Source of the DNA: Corythucha ciliata | Taxonomy: Eukaryota > Arthropoda > Insecta > Hemiptera > Tingidae | NCBI GenBank assembly: GCA_038030265.1 | Contig: CM075938.1 | Location: forward strand, 11,757,009-11,821,008 | Reading direction: 5' to 3' | DNA length: 64,000 nt | Shown here: positions 48,591 to 64,000 of the stretch, one piece after another | Layout: every line of letters begins with the position of its first letter | Numbering within the stretch: the first letter of the stretch is position 1 | Program-made: the position numbers and the translations under genes | The notes under the pieces: generated by a model | Database searches by the model: none | What the model saw: only the letters and a program-made list of their open reading frames with translations | Told to the model about the DNA's origin: nothing

Positions 48591-50560
48591 ATCTGTACCA
48601 CTGCCCGAGAAAAATGTTGATGTCTTCATTGTACAGCTTTACGTAAATTATTGAATCGAGTGTAAATAGACTGGATTGTTGAGAAATCCATCGTATTCGC
48701 CCAACAATATAACGTTAGAGATTCTGTGCTATATCCGGACCCTCCTCACTGAGTTCCTCCCCCCCTCAAAGCACCTTATCTGAATTCTACAGTCGCCCCA
48801 AATTTCAGCAAAGAGGGTTCTCAATAGTTTGCTTTCAAATCGTACGTCTAACTAAAACTGAACTCTATTTTAGCTCTGGATCTCTATATAGCAGCCACCC
48901 GTCCTTTTGAGTCTTTGTCACAACACAACTTGATAACTCAATGCTTACCAAGTTAAGGGGGCAGACTACTGAACTCAACTGAATCGGCGTCCTTGGAAAT
49001 CTGTCTTTTTCAAGCCTGTAGCTGCCGATGCTGGGACTTTGTCAAGCCCAAGCTGAGCACTCAGTTTCTTATACCACAAGCTAATAACCGTCGACATCAG
49101 AGAGTCGAGCCCCACCAGAACTCGAGTCGCCAGTCTTAAAGGTGGTGGGAGGCTTGGTCTGGACCAAGAATTATTCTTCTGGCACAGATCAATATTTCAT
49201 TGAGGCCCTGTTCAGATAATAGTCACGGATTACAGAGAGCCAACGTAGTCCCACTGTCCGCTAAACGTGTTTCCCAACTGATGAACAGCCCCGTAGTCAC
49301 AAGAGAATGACTATAAGTCCCCTTGTGTCTAACTGAGCAGTGCTGACTCCGTCTCAAAGTAATTGGAATGGAGTAGTTTGTTCCATTTCTTGACTAGGAG
49401 AGCCAGACCGTAGGCTGTACGACTACCAGCCGAACAGGGCCGTAGTTTAATTTACTGATTTTCTTGTAAAAAAAAAATACACGAATCTTGTTATGTAGCG
49501 TGAATCACTGCCAATTGGCTAATAAGAACTGCATTATGTGATATACGAATTGAAACTTGTGGAGCAGTTAACTGTCACTTTTCTGACAAAATAAAACTTC
49601 ATCATCGGCTTCCCCGTTCCTTTTGATTCAAAGTTTCTGGGCCAAACTTGTCTTGCTTTTCAAAATCCTAAGTGGGACAATCCTATAATCTAGTTTTTAA
49701 TATAAGGCTTTCCTTTAGTCTGGTTTAAATCAAGGTGTATTAAAAGGATTTAGGCCCGTATTCAGAAACCAACCTTAACCTTTACATCTCCTTTAAGCGC
49801 TTCAAAAAAGATGACACATTTTTATAAACCATCACATTTTTCAACTCCTTTAGTTAAGGCTTTGTAAAGGTGGGTTTCTGAATACGTCCCTGAAACACCG
49901 TCTGAAGTTAAAAAAACAAAACGAAGGCTACGCAGTCGTTCAACAGACGCGCCATGCCTGGAGCTCTCCAGAATTGACCTGGGTATGAATTTTATGCCCC
50001 TCAAACTCCTCAGCCACAGAGGAACCGCAATCAAAGCCACCAAGCCAGGGACACGTGTATATGGGCTATAGGATATATTCCGCCGGCACAAAGTTCGTTG
50101 GACTGAGCGAAAGTCTGATGTCAGAGGTCCTACCTGTCATACTTCTTCAAAAAAATTCAAGATTCAAAAAAAGAAAAAACTTCTAGGTCGTGGCCGACGG
50201 GAAGACCTTAAATTTTCCATTTCTTCGATATTTCTCCATGGCTTTATAAGTATTGTCGGGATCAAAGTGTACCTTTTACGGATAAACAAGAAAGAGGCCA
50301 CAAGCTCCTTTGTAAACATTAAAATAAAAAGGGTTGAACCTTACGATTCAATGTGATCGATGGTCCAGGTCAAGCCCCAGAGCCGACTCGACTAGCCCCG
50401 CCCGCTACGCGAAGCTGGGCTTGCGTCTCCATAAAGCTAAATAATAATAACCCGAGAGATGAAAGCGTAACGGCATAAACAATAAATAGAGTTGTTGCGG
50501 TGAAATCTCCCCCATATCAAAGATTTTCTCATGTCGTTAAAATAAGAAGAAAAAAGGTAA
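48591..50560. other. Intergenic, two MITEs
   Basis: MITEs at 49,204-49,441 (GGCCCTGTTCAG...CGAACAGGGCC) and about 49,752-49,890 (GGCCCGTATTCAGAAACC with inverted GGGTTTCTGAATACG). A minus-strand coding-looking stretch around 50,180-50,280 (FDPDNTYKAMEKYRRNGKFK) follows an acceptor-like AG. I could not join it in frame to the exon ending at 50,575. Confidence 0.4.
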
Positions 50561-50574
50561 AAATTGGGACTCAC

Positions 50575-51059
50575 CGTGGAAGCACTTCATCTTCTTCCCA
50601 CGCTGGAAATTAAGCTTCCGCAGTTCCCTATCAATGGTCCTCAAAAACTCGCGGCTCGCGCGTTATTAGAACGATAATTTTCACACAATTTAGTCACTTT
50701 TTTAAGTAGATTTGAAAAGGAAAGATCGACGGGTAATAACCTTTCAAACGACGCGTCCAAATTGGGAGAGAGAGAGACAGTGAGCAAACACCAAACAGGT
50801 AGACAACTGAGGCGTGCATAGTGAGAACAGAGAGAACTAACGTCGCTCGTTGCAGTTGTTGGAAATCGCAACTGTTCCTCTCACTCACAAGTCACAACAC
50901 ACGAAGGAAGAAAAATCTCGACATTCTTTTGTTCGGCCTTTTTTTTGTTCAGTCGATGCCGATGCTTTGCGGGAGTGTTTTAATTTGTAGTTTTCCTTTC
51001 AAAACTGTGTCGTGTCTATTGAAATCATCGAGGAAATTACAGTAAAAGCGCTGCATCGT
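50575..51059. promoter_or_regulatory. Putative divergent first exons / promoter
   Basis: On the minus strand a stretch ends at a strong donor (TTCCACG|GTGAGT, exon edge 50,575). On the plus strand another ends at CATCGT|GTGAGT (exon edge 51,059). Between them lies CT-rich, promoter-like sequence. No downstream exons are confidently assigned, so these may be untranslated first exons of genes or non-coding RNAs. Confidence 0.3.
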
Positions 51060-52079
51060 GTGAGTACATCATTTTAAAAATTATCCTTCGCATTTAAATG
51101 TAATTCGAAGACGGTAAACCGGTAAAGTCACGAGTGCCAGCTTGGATGGGAATGAGAATGACCGAGATGCTTTTTGATCTCGCTGTATCATTTCATTTCC
51201 AAGACCTTGGCTGACCCGTGCTCTTGCTATGTTCAGTTCAAGAGCCGAAACACGTTGTTTCCGCTCAATTTAATTAGAAGATAACTACATAGATAAACCA
51301 GCCCACGGAGCCTCGGAGGCGGCAGCTTTGCTACCAACTATACCTTCAGAAATCGTCCTAGAAAGCAACACGACGGATTCGCTGCTATATCGTGGATGGT
51401 ACTGCAGGGGAAAGGGGTTTTTTCCTCCGATATATCAGAGCACCTCATTGGGGGGGGGGGGGTTTGAAATTATTCAGCTTCACGGTTGAATGGTCAATTT
51501 CCGAGGCAAACATAAAACTACATTTTAGGACTGGTCGAACAGTTTCCGAGAGAATTTCCGGAAACTGGGCCGAATATAATCGTGGCAGACATAATAATTC
51601 ACTGGGTTTTGCGAGTATTGTTACCTAACAAACTGTTTTTTCAATGCTATGCGGTAACAGTTTTGTTAACTAAAGTAGGAGGCGCAGGCAATTTTCAACA
51701 TCCGCTGCAGTCGAACAGCCGCGAATGGCTAAATAGTGTTTTTAGCCGAAAGCGCGCTATTTTCGGCCACATTTTACAGTTTCATTCGGCTAGGAAGAAA
51801 AGGTTGCCAGTTTTCTGAGACGGAAAATCAGTTCCCGCCGTTAAAATTATGATGGAGTCCATTTTAAAAATTTGCCACTATCACGAGAGACCAATAGTGC
51901 ATTTTGACATTAATGAAATGCACCAAAAACAGAAAAGTGGCGTATAGTCAACTTCTCGAGCCCAGTCCCACAGAGTGTCGTGACCAAAAAAGGAGTTAGT
52001 TAAGGGGTACAATTAACGGCTTTCGCCCCGAAGTGGTGAACTGAAAGTGGGTGGAACGCTCCTGGGCGCAGAATCGGTC
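51060..52079. other. Intergenic, nothing recognised
   Basis: G13 at 51,450-51,462. Short open frames only. Confidence 0.4.
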
Positions 52080-53810
52080 TCAAATGATCCAGCCCTGCGA
52101 AATTTTCTTTTTGAAAAAGCTATACCTGCGAAAAGGGTTTTTAAAAGTACCAGACCTGAAATTTCGGGTTTAAAAGTGCTAAATCCACGAACTTTCGTTT
52201 AACAATGCGAGTCAGCGAAATTATTAGTAATTTGAATGACCAGATCCTGTGAAATTGCTTGTTTAATGGGTCAATAGCGCGAAATTTCGTATTTGATGCG
52301 GCAAGAAAAACCCTGAGACATGAGTTAGCCCCGCGAAAATGGGGTTTAATGAGCTAACGCCTGCGGGCAGACTTGCGTCGAGAGTGGGAGGGGGCCCTGA
52401 GTCCGTTACCCCCGGGCCCAGACTTCCAGTGGGGTCCCGGGTTTCTGAAAACCCTTGGTAGTTAGGAGTTTTGCTGTGGCTGGTCCTTCTTCATTAGGTG
52501 TGTAGGTGGTTGGAGCTTTGCTGTGGCTGAGTTCTTCGTGGTTGAAAGCTTGACTGTGGGTGGAGCTTCAATTGGTTAGATCATTATTTGTGTGCTAGCA
52601 GGAACTTATGTGTTGTGGTTGGGGGCTTTGCCGTGGTTGGATGTTATACTTTGGTTGGAGCTTTATTGTGGTTATAGCTTTCGTGGTTGATACTTTAGTG
52701 TGGTTAGGAGCTTTGCTGTGGTTTGGAGCTTTGATTTGGTTTGGAGCTTCGATGTGGGTTGGTGCTTTGCTGTGGTTTATGGAGATGTCCGGTTCCTGTG
52801 GTTTGGAGCTTGGCTGTGGTCGGGGCTTGTCTGTGGTTAGAGCTTTTTGAGGTTGGTGCATTGATGTGTCTGAGCCTTCTTTGTGGTTTGGAGCTTTGCT
52901 GTGGTTTGAGCGTTGCTGTTGTTGGAGCTTTACTGTAGTTTGGAGCTTTTCTGGGTTTTGGAGGTTTTTTGTGCTTGCGGCTTTTAGTGGTAAGACATTT
53001 TTGTGGTTACAGCTTTGCTCTGGTTGTGGCATCTTTGTGATTGGTGCTTCGGGATAAGTTGGAGTTATACTGTGTCTCGGAGCTTTGATAGATTTTGAAG
53101 GTTTGTTGGGGATCTGAGATTTGTAGTGGCTTGGCATTTTTGTGGTGTAAAATACTAGGCTTTGTTGCGAGAAACTAAAATGATCTTGACGGGGGGGGGG
53201 GGGGGGTCTGTGGGCCTCATTAAGTTCCATTCCCCGGTCTCGGATTTTCTATCTACAAATCACCTGATTTCATTGAATTTCTTTAAATAATGAATGAAAT
53301 CACATGGCACCACTTTATCCGATCGTAAATTCTATAACTTTGCAGAATCCCCCCCCCCCCTATCATGATTACCGCAATGAAAATGGCAAAGTCAACCATT
53401 TGCGCAACCAAAACGTGGCCGTCCAAAAAACGAAAAACGGCTAAACTGACTAATCGTTCCTCAACACGGCTAAATTTACTATTGGTCCACTAAAAATAGC
53501 TAAAATGGTGATAGCCGCTCTAAAAATGGTTAAACTGATGGTTCACGCCCTGAAAATGCCTATAAAGGTGATTCCTGCAGTCGACCATTGCGGGAAAAAT
53601 AGATCATACACGCCCAGAAAATGGCAAAAGTGACGATTCCCGCTTAGACTTGACGGACTACGCGCACCCAAAATCCATCCGAAGTGACTGCTCGCGTACC
53701 CCAAAAAGGCAAAACAGATAATTTGTGCCTTTAAAATGACTAAACTAACTATTTGGGCGCTTGAATTAAACAAACTTGCTTTGCCTATAGAAACGGTTCA
53801 AACGGACTAA
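52080..53810. repeat. Three adjoining degenerate tandem arrays
   Basis: 52,080-52,360 has units containing GCGAAATT. 52,480-53,130 has TGTGGTTGGAGCTTTG-like units of about 21 bp, the reverse-complement relative of the array at 31,580-32,790. 53,390-53,810 has AAAATGGCTAAACTGA-like units shared with 59,440-59,970. A 211-codon minus frame (52,595-53,230) stays open because the unit is close to a multiple of three; it is rejected as a gene. G16 at 53,191-53,206 is the longest G/C run in the window. Confidence 0.8.
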
Positions 53811-54968
53811 TAACTGGAAGTCTAAACGCATTGCAAGTTATTTCCATGCATCCATATTCATAGCCATTCGTTCCCCCATCTCCGCCTTACCAAATAATCG
53901 ATTCCCCCCCCCCCCATCTGATTTGATTCATCCTACAATACTTCGGGCGTAATAGGTTCGCGCTATAAATTGTCTTGACGGGGGAAAAAACGGGGAATTT
54001 TTGTTGTTGAAAATCACGCTCTAAAAATAACTGCACTGAGCCTTCCAGCTTTACGCCCTGGGTCTTTCTGAGGTTTAAATACCTGGCTGATAAGTAATAG
54101 TTGCTTAGTCATATGTCCGGGATAAAGAGAGGGAAGCATTTGAAGGGCGTTTAGTTGGTGTAAAGTTAGTAGCTTTCGAATTGGAAAATCCAAATTTCGT
54201 GCTCAATCAACAGTTTTATTAAAGTTGAATTGTGTGAGGGGGGGCTAAAGATCCTGAGCACCTTTCTAGATCCGCACCTACTCGTAGTTACAGCCAGCTG
54301 CCGGAGCGACGTTTCTTTTTCCTGTCGTTGGGTGGATATTTTGTCGTGCAAAGCAATAGGCTGATAGGACCAAAGGTCCGAAATCCTTTCGTACACACGA
54401 CATAAAAAGTATTTGTAATGAGTAGGGGGGATGGGGGTGAGGTGCACGCATGGGTTGGGTTGGGTTTATTTTACACGTTTATAGTTTGAGTTTCGTCTCC
54501 AATGAGCTCATCGACTCTACTAGAGATCGAATTATGTCATTGAGTCAAGTCAATTTGGAGGGAAGAAACGGTCTAATTCTAATTGGTCGCTAAGCCCTCA
54601 GACAAAAACAGACAAATACCAAAGGCAAGCCTAACACCAAGGAGGATACCGTAGACCCGCACAACACTACTGTTCGGCCGGTAGAGCTTCCTCATGGAGC
54701 ATAACCCCTCCCCCCTCTCAAGAAGCTCTGGACTCTGGAATGGTCGTCTGATTTGTTTCCATTCCTACAGTTGAACTTTCCGTTCTGCAACAGTTTTAAT
54801 AATCACTTTAGAGTTGTTTAATCAACAAAATGGAACACTCAAAAATGCTTCGCTCTTGACTAGGCTCTACTAGCAAAATGGAATTAAATTAATGTTATAA
54901 ATATTGCACTTGCTACGGAATAATTATCTACACCTATCACACCTCCCTTTCACAGTAAAAACTTGCCT
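53811..54968. other. Intergenic downstream of KIFAP3
   Basis: C12 at 53,904-53,915. A worn hAT-like end (AGATCCGCACCT) lies near 54,270. No gene is recognised. Confidence 0.4.
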
Positions 54969-60914
<5,946 letters not shown>

Positions 60915-61162
60915 GTCTTACGTCCAGCAAAACTTTTTAGTTAAATTCCATAGTTATAATATAATAACAATCAGGTAGGTACAACTGTCACAAGGCGAGA
61001 AGTAATTTTTTAGACAAACAACGGAGCAGAATGGGGCTGACGGAAGTTTGAATTTGACTGACCCCAAAAAAAGTGAACTATCACTGCTAATCAATACACG
61101 TTATCAACGTTCTGATAAGAAGTTTGAGTGCTCAAGTGCTGTAAAACCAAATTTGGAGAAAG
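60915..61162. promoter_or_regulatory. 248-bp bidirectional promoter of KIFAP3 and EMC5
   Basis: Only 248 bases separate the two divergent start codons, so both 5' UTRs and both transcription starts must share this stretch, unless a gene has a start further upstream via an untranslated exon. Confidence 0.6.
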
Positions 61163-61686
61163 ATGCCTTCGACTCACCAATACATTACTTCTTTGGGCCT
61201 AATTTTTCTGTTGCACGCGGCGTATTCTGCAGCACAGCGTAAGCAAAAGTATTAAAATTCGTGTATGAATTGTCCTTTTCACGGTCCACGCCTTACATTT
61301 TTACAGACCGTAGCTACCTGAGGATAACAGGGCAGGAATTCACGGCATTGCCTTTCGATGTACGTTGTTTTCGTATTGTTTGTTATTCTCCGAGTCCGAG
61401 TAGTTATATTATTCAAGCTTTCCATACAATTTAGATCCTCATCCAAGGCATAGTAAGCCTGTTTGTGACCATGTACGGCGTTATTCACATTGCCGGTGAT
61501 TTCAAAGAGATCCGTGCTACTGTTGAGCTTCAGTCCAAATCTTGGGAGACTCAGTGTAATCTGCCCTCGTTTTACACTTTTAATCATCGTGGCCGCGTCC
61601 TGTCGCCCGCTAATTATTGGAATAAAGGGAGCACTAAAACGAGCGAGAGTGTACGAACGCTGAAGGATAAATCGAAGCTCTTGTAA
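61163..61686 (+). CDS. MMGT1: EMC5 / membrane magnesium transporter 1
   Basis: Exons 61163-61238, 61307-61359, 61435-61686 with GT-AG ends give 126 aa (human 131). First membrane segment within residues 8-25 (TSLGLIFLLHAAYSAAQ), then HRSYLRITGQEF. Second segment at about 44-63 (ILIQGIVSLFVTMYGVIHIA), followed by GDFKEIRATVEL and PSFYTFNHRGRVL, which are near-identical to vertebrate MMGT1. It is a subunit of the ER membrane protein complex, the insertase for tail-anchored and multi-pass proteins. The start is supported by the family pattern M-P-S at the same distance from the first helix. Confidence 0.97.
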
Positions 61687-62013
61687 GCGACATTCTCCTT
61701 ATTTTGTTTTGTCTTTTTGGGGATGTAATACGCTGTGATTTACATGTAATACCAATTTTTGTAAGCACCTTTTGTTTTGTTCACCGTTTAAATTATTCTA
61801 TGAAAAAAAAATGATCAAATTAGGTATTTTGAAGTTCTCTTCTTATCGCTTGACTTTTAAGGACCCTCGAAGTTCAGTAGTGACAACGGAAGTCCAGGCT
61901 TGACTTCTCCTGAATATCTCGGTTAAGGTTCTCTATACGATTAAACAGGTGAACATGGTATTGATAACTGAGGCTCCAAAATCGAGTCTCTCCTGCATGG
62001 GGATCCCAAGTTT

Positions 62014-62145
62014 AAGGCCGAATTACACGTACCGAGTGCTCTGCCGAGTGAAACCCATGTGTAATCACCACAGACAGTACTCGGCTGAGTGAATAGCACG
62101 TGATTTGGTTTCGGCCCAGTACTCGGTACGTGTTTAATGGGCCTT
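62014..62145. mobile_element. MITE, AAGGCCGAATTACACG end
   Basis: Inverted ends as described, with the CGAGTGCTC and GAGTGAA words paired inside. TA lies outside the right end. Confidence 0.7.
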
Positions 62146-62596
62146 TAGTGGCTCTGAGTTTCATTACTTCTAGGGATTTGGAGGCTTCAAGGTAACGAAG
62201 ATCTTACATGAGAAGAAAATACCCCCCCCCCCCACCCTCTGGATATCCCACTAACACTCCTCAATTCCAGACTAGTGAGTTTAATTATGTGTGCCCAGTT
62301 TTGGTAGCTGAAGGGGAGGCTCCAAATGCTGTGAAGAGTGGATTGACCATTCCATTCTAAATTTCAGCTCCCATGCACGGTGTTCGTGTTTAAGGTTATA
62401 TATCCGTAACCTCAATTACATTGAGGCCCGGGTGGACCACTTGCGGTTGAAGTTCCGTTTATCGCTAAGATTAATAGCTTACACGTCATTCAGAATTAAG
62501 TATTTCGTACTCAAAATAGTTTAAACCTTAAGAAACACTTAAACGAGCATTTTCAAGCCGCCCTCTGTTAATGACCAAAACGTTCGTCGAACCATA

Positions 62597-62602
62597 TTTA
62601 TT
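62597..62602 (-). terminator. Poly(A) signal of the VAP-family gene
   Basis: TTTATT on the plus strand (AATAAA on the minus strand), about 45 bases past the stop codon. Confidence 0.6.
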
Positions 62603-62645
62603 TGTCAACCTAAAGATCTTCAGTGGGTTAGGAAGGTAGCTCGGG

Positions 62646-63393
62646 CTAAAAAAAAATCGAACTGCTCGTCGCCTTCAAATCAACAATTTGAGCCACGTAC
62701 GCCGCCAGTCCACCAATAATAATAAAAGCCAATAGCTTGATCCAAGACATCACCGATGAAGCGTCGAACATGGTCGAATGACTGCCGTTGGTACTGTTGG
62801 CCGTGGTCGTTTCGACGTTCTGGGATTTTTTTTTAACGGGGGTCGTGGCGGTTGGTGCCGTTGTCGTTGTCACCGCCGGTTCACCACATACACCGTCTCC
62901 AACCTGCGTGTTTGGGTCGTCTATCGTCGGTGAGGGTGGATCATTCAAAAACACGACGGGTAGTTTGACTGAAAGAGCTAACGCTTCGTTGAATCCATCC
63001 CAGGCTTTTTCCGGCTCTTCGGCGTCATCGCTCGAGTGTTCAAAGTACAACAACTTGAACTTATCCTCTTCCACTGTATCATGTTTTAACTTGAATGAGT
63101 GAAAAATTAACAATGGTTAGTAGAAACAATTGTAGTCTCTTACCGGAGCTTAAATCCGTTACAGTGACTTTCAACTTGAAATTGATCGTGCTTTTTCCCA
63201 TTGGTGGAATGATCCCCATTTTGGGTTTAACACAGTATCTTTGAGATGCTGTAGTTTTCAACTTGAAATAAACAGTGTACGGCGTTGGATTCGTTACGGC
63301 TAACGTCGTTTGGCATCCTGCGACGAAAGGTTGGTAAAATTTCAACTCGTCCGATGGTTCAATAATCAACAAATTGTTTTGCTCCGTCGTCAT
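62646..63393 (-). CDS. VAP-family ER membrane protein (MSP domain, tail anchor)
   Basis: Two exons (63144-63393, 62646-63073) with a 70-nt intron give 225 aa. The N-terminal MSP domain includes IIEPSDELKFYQPF, VTNPTPYTVYFKLKTTA and QRYCVKPKMGIIPPMG, which match the VAP signature (YCVRPNSGII). A Thr/Lys linker follows, then a C-terminal helix (WIKLLAFIIIGGLAAYVAQ) as in tail-anchored VAPs. VAPs bind FFAT-motif proteins at ER contact sites. The second half of the domain is unusual: the K-F-M of the FFAT pocket reads DKFKLLYF, the preceding loop is shortened, and no clear coiled coil is seen. The splice uses acceptor ACAG|TGGAAGAGG; the alternative acceptor at TTCAAG breaks frame. A diverged VAP paralog is possible. 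Confidence 0.85.
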
Positions 63394-64000
63394 TTTTCAG
63401 AGATCTAATGAGGAGGATATCAATTTTTATTCTATAGTTGTGGTACGTTTCAGACATATGTCAATAAAAATTAATAACCTCTCGATTAGCTCACTTCAGC
63501 CGGGAATGTGTGGGCCTGTGGAACAAACCAAGCTCAGTCGTACACCTTGCAGTGGAACAGAGTGGTTCTTGCTTCCGTCTTCAAGACGTGTATAATTACT
63601 TTTCGATAACTTCTGAAAAATCGTCAATTAATGTGAAGTAATTCAGCCTCAGAAACCTGACATTCCAACACAAACAAGGACGTTTTCCCAATATGTTACG
63701 AAAAGGGGTAGTTACAGGAAAAAAAACAGGGACTAATTTTGATGACTGATTTTAGTGTTTTCAGGTGTGCTGAATCCGAATTCCAACTTTGCCCAAACGT
63801 TACAACCCCGGCAACACGCCGAAATTTGAGTAGATTTTTAAATATGGTGTTTGGGTGGGAGTGGGGGTTCGTTACGCCATCGCGCGTGATCATTTTTTAA
63901 AATGTGGTTCCCGCTCATTCCTTACGCCGCTCCTTATACCGTTCATTCCAGTTGTTGAATTTTAATCCCCAAACCCTAACAAAAGACGCTACGTATAGCC
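63394..64000. other. 5' flank of the VAP-family gene
   Basis: No exon is recognised. Confidence 0.4.

Larger units (their letters stand above)
61687..62645. other. Convergent spacer between EMC5 and the VAP gene
   Basis: A MITE at 62,014-62,145 (AAGGCCGAATTACACGTACC and inverted GGTACGTGTTTAATGGGCCTT) and C12 at 62,222-62,233. No gene is seen. Confidence 0.5.

Noticed and set aside
52595..53230. 211-codon minus-strand ORF (repeated SKAPNHK-like words)
   Set aside because: It is read-through of a ~21-bp tandem array whose unit length is a multiple of three; there is no start context, splice site or domain.

Overview
The window is eukaryotic nuclear DNA from an animal, most likely an arthropod and probably an insect. 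Protein-coding genes are split by GT-AG introns (one GC-AG), many only 64-70 nt long. The protein set is metazoan, including a close homolog of Drosophila brainiac and an Spps/Sp4-type zinc-finger factor. I cannot fix the species; the dense G/C homopolymer runs and degenerate short tandem arrays are suggestive of a hemipteran-like genome, but that is only an impression.

Layout. Bases 1-11,900 are repeats: a ~130-bp tandem repeat, two TA-flanked foldback elements, a 1.7-kb hAT-like element with a perfect 8-bp target duplication, and two arrays of degenerate 30-45-bp units. An Sp-family transcription factor gene (+) runs from about 12.1 to 17.8 kb. Repeats follow at 19.6-24 kb, including a ~2.35-kb near-palindrome with other elements nested in it. 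PDCD10/CCM3 (+, 25.2-29.2 kb) converges on the glycosyltransferase brn (-, 29.9-31.1 kb). After another array (31.6-32.8 kb) come the last two exons of an unidentified gene (+, to 34.2 kb) and the TBP-like factor TBPL1/Trf2 (+, 34.4-41.7 kb), whose 5.2-kb intron is full of small transposons. MPPE1/PGAP5 (-, 45.9-47.7 kb) is head-to-head with a 51-codon STMP1-like micropeptide gene (+, 48.2-48.6 kb). Then come putative divergent first exons (50.6-51.1 kb), more arrays (52-53.8 kb), KIFAP3 (-, 16 exons, 55.0-60.9 kb), which is head-to-head with EMC5/MMGT1 (+, 61.2-61.7 kb), and a VAP-family ER protein (-, 62.6-63.4 kb).

The genes do not form one pathway, but several act in membrane trafficking: MPPE1 (GPI-anchor remodelling for ER exit), EMC5 (ER membrane insertase), VAP (ER contact sites), brn (Golgi glycosyltransferase) and KIFAP3 (kinesin-2 cargo subunit). 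Two (Sp, Trf2) are transcription factors. No transposase, reverse transcriptase, virus, CRISPR or prokaryotic operon was seen. The most unusual content is in the repeats: a hairpin-plus-tail element with 10-12-bp target duplications at two nested sites, foldbacks with tRNA-like cores, a group of TA-flanked MITEs sharing an AAGGCCCGTT-like end, and several families of degenerate short tandem arrays.
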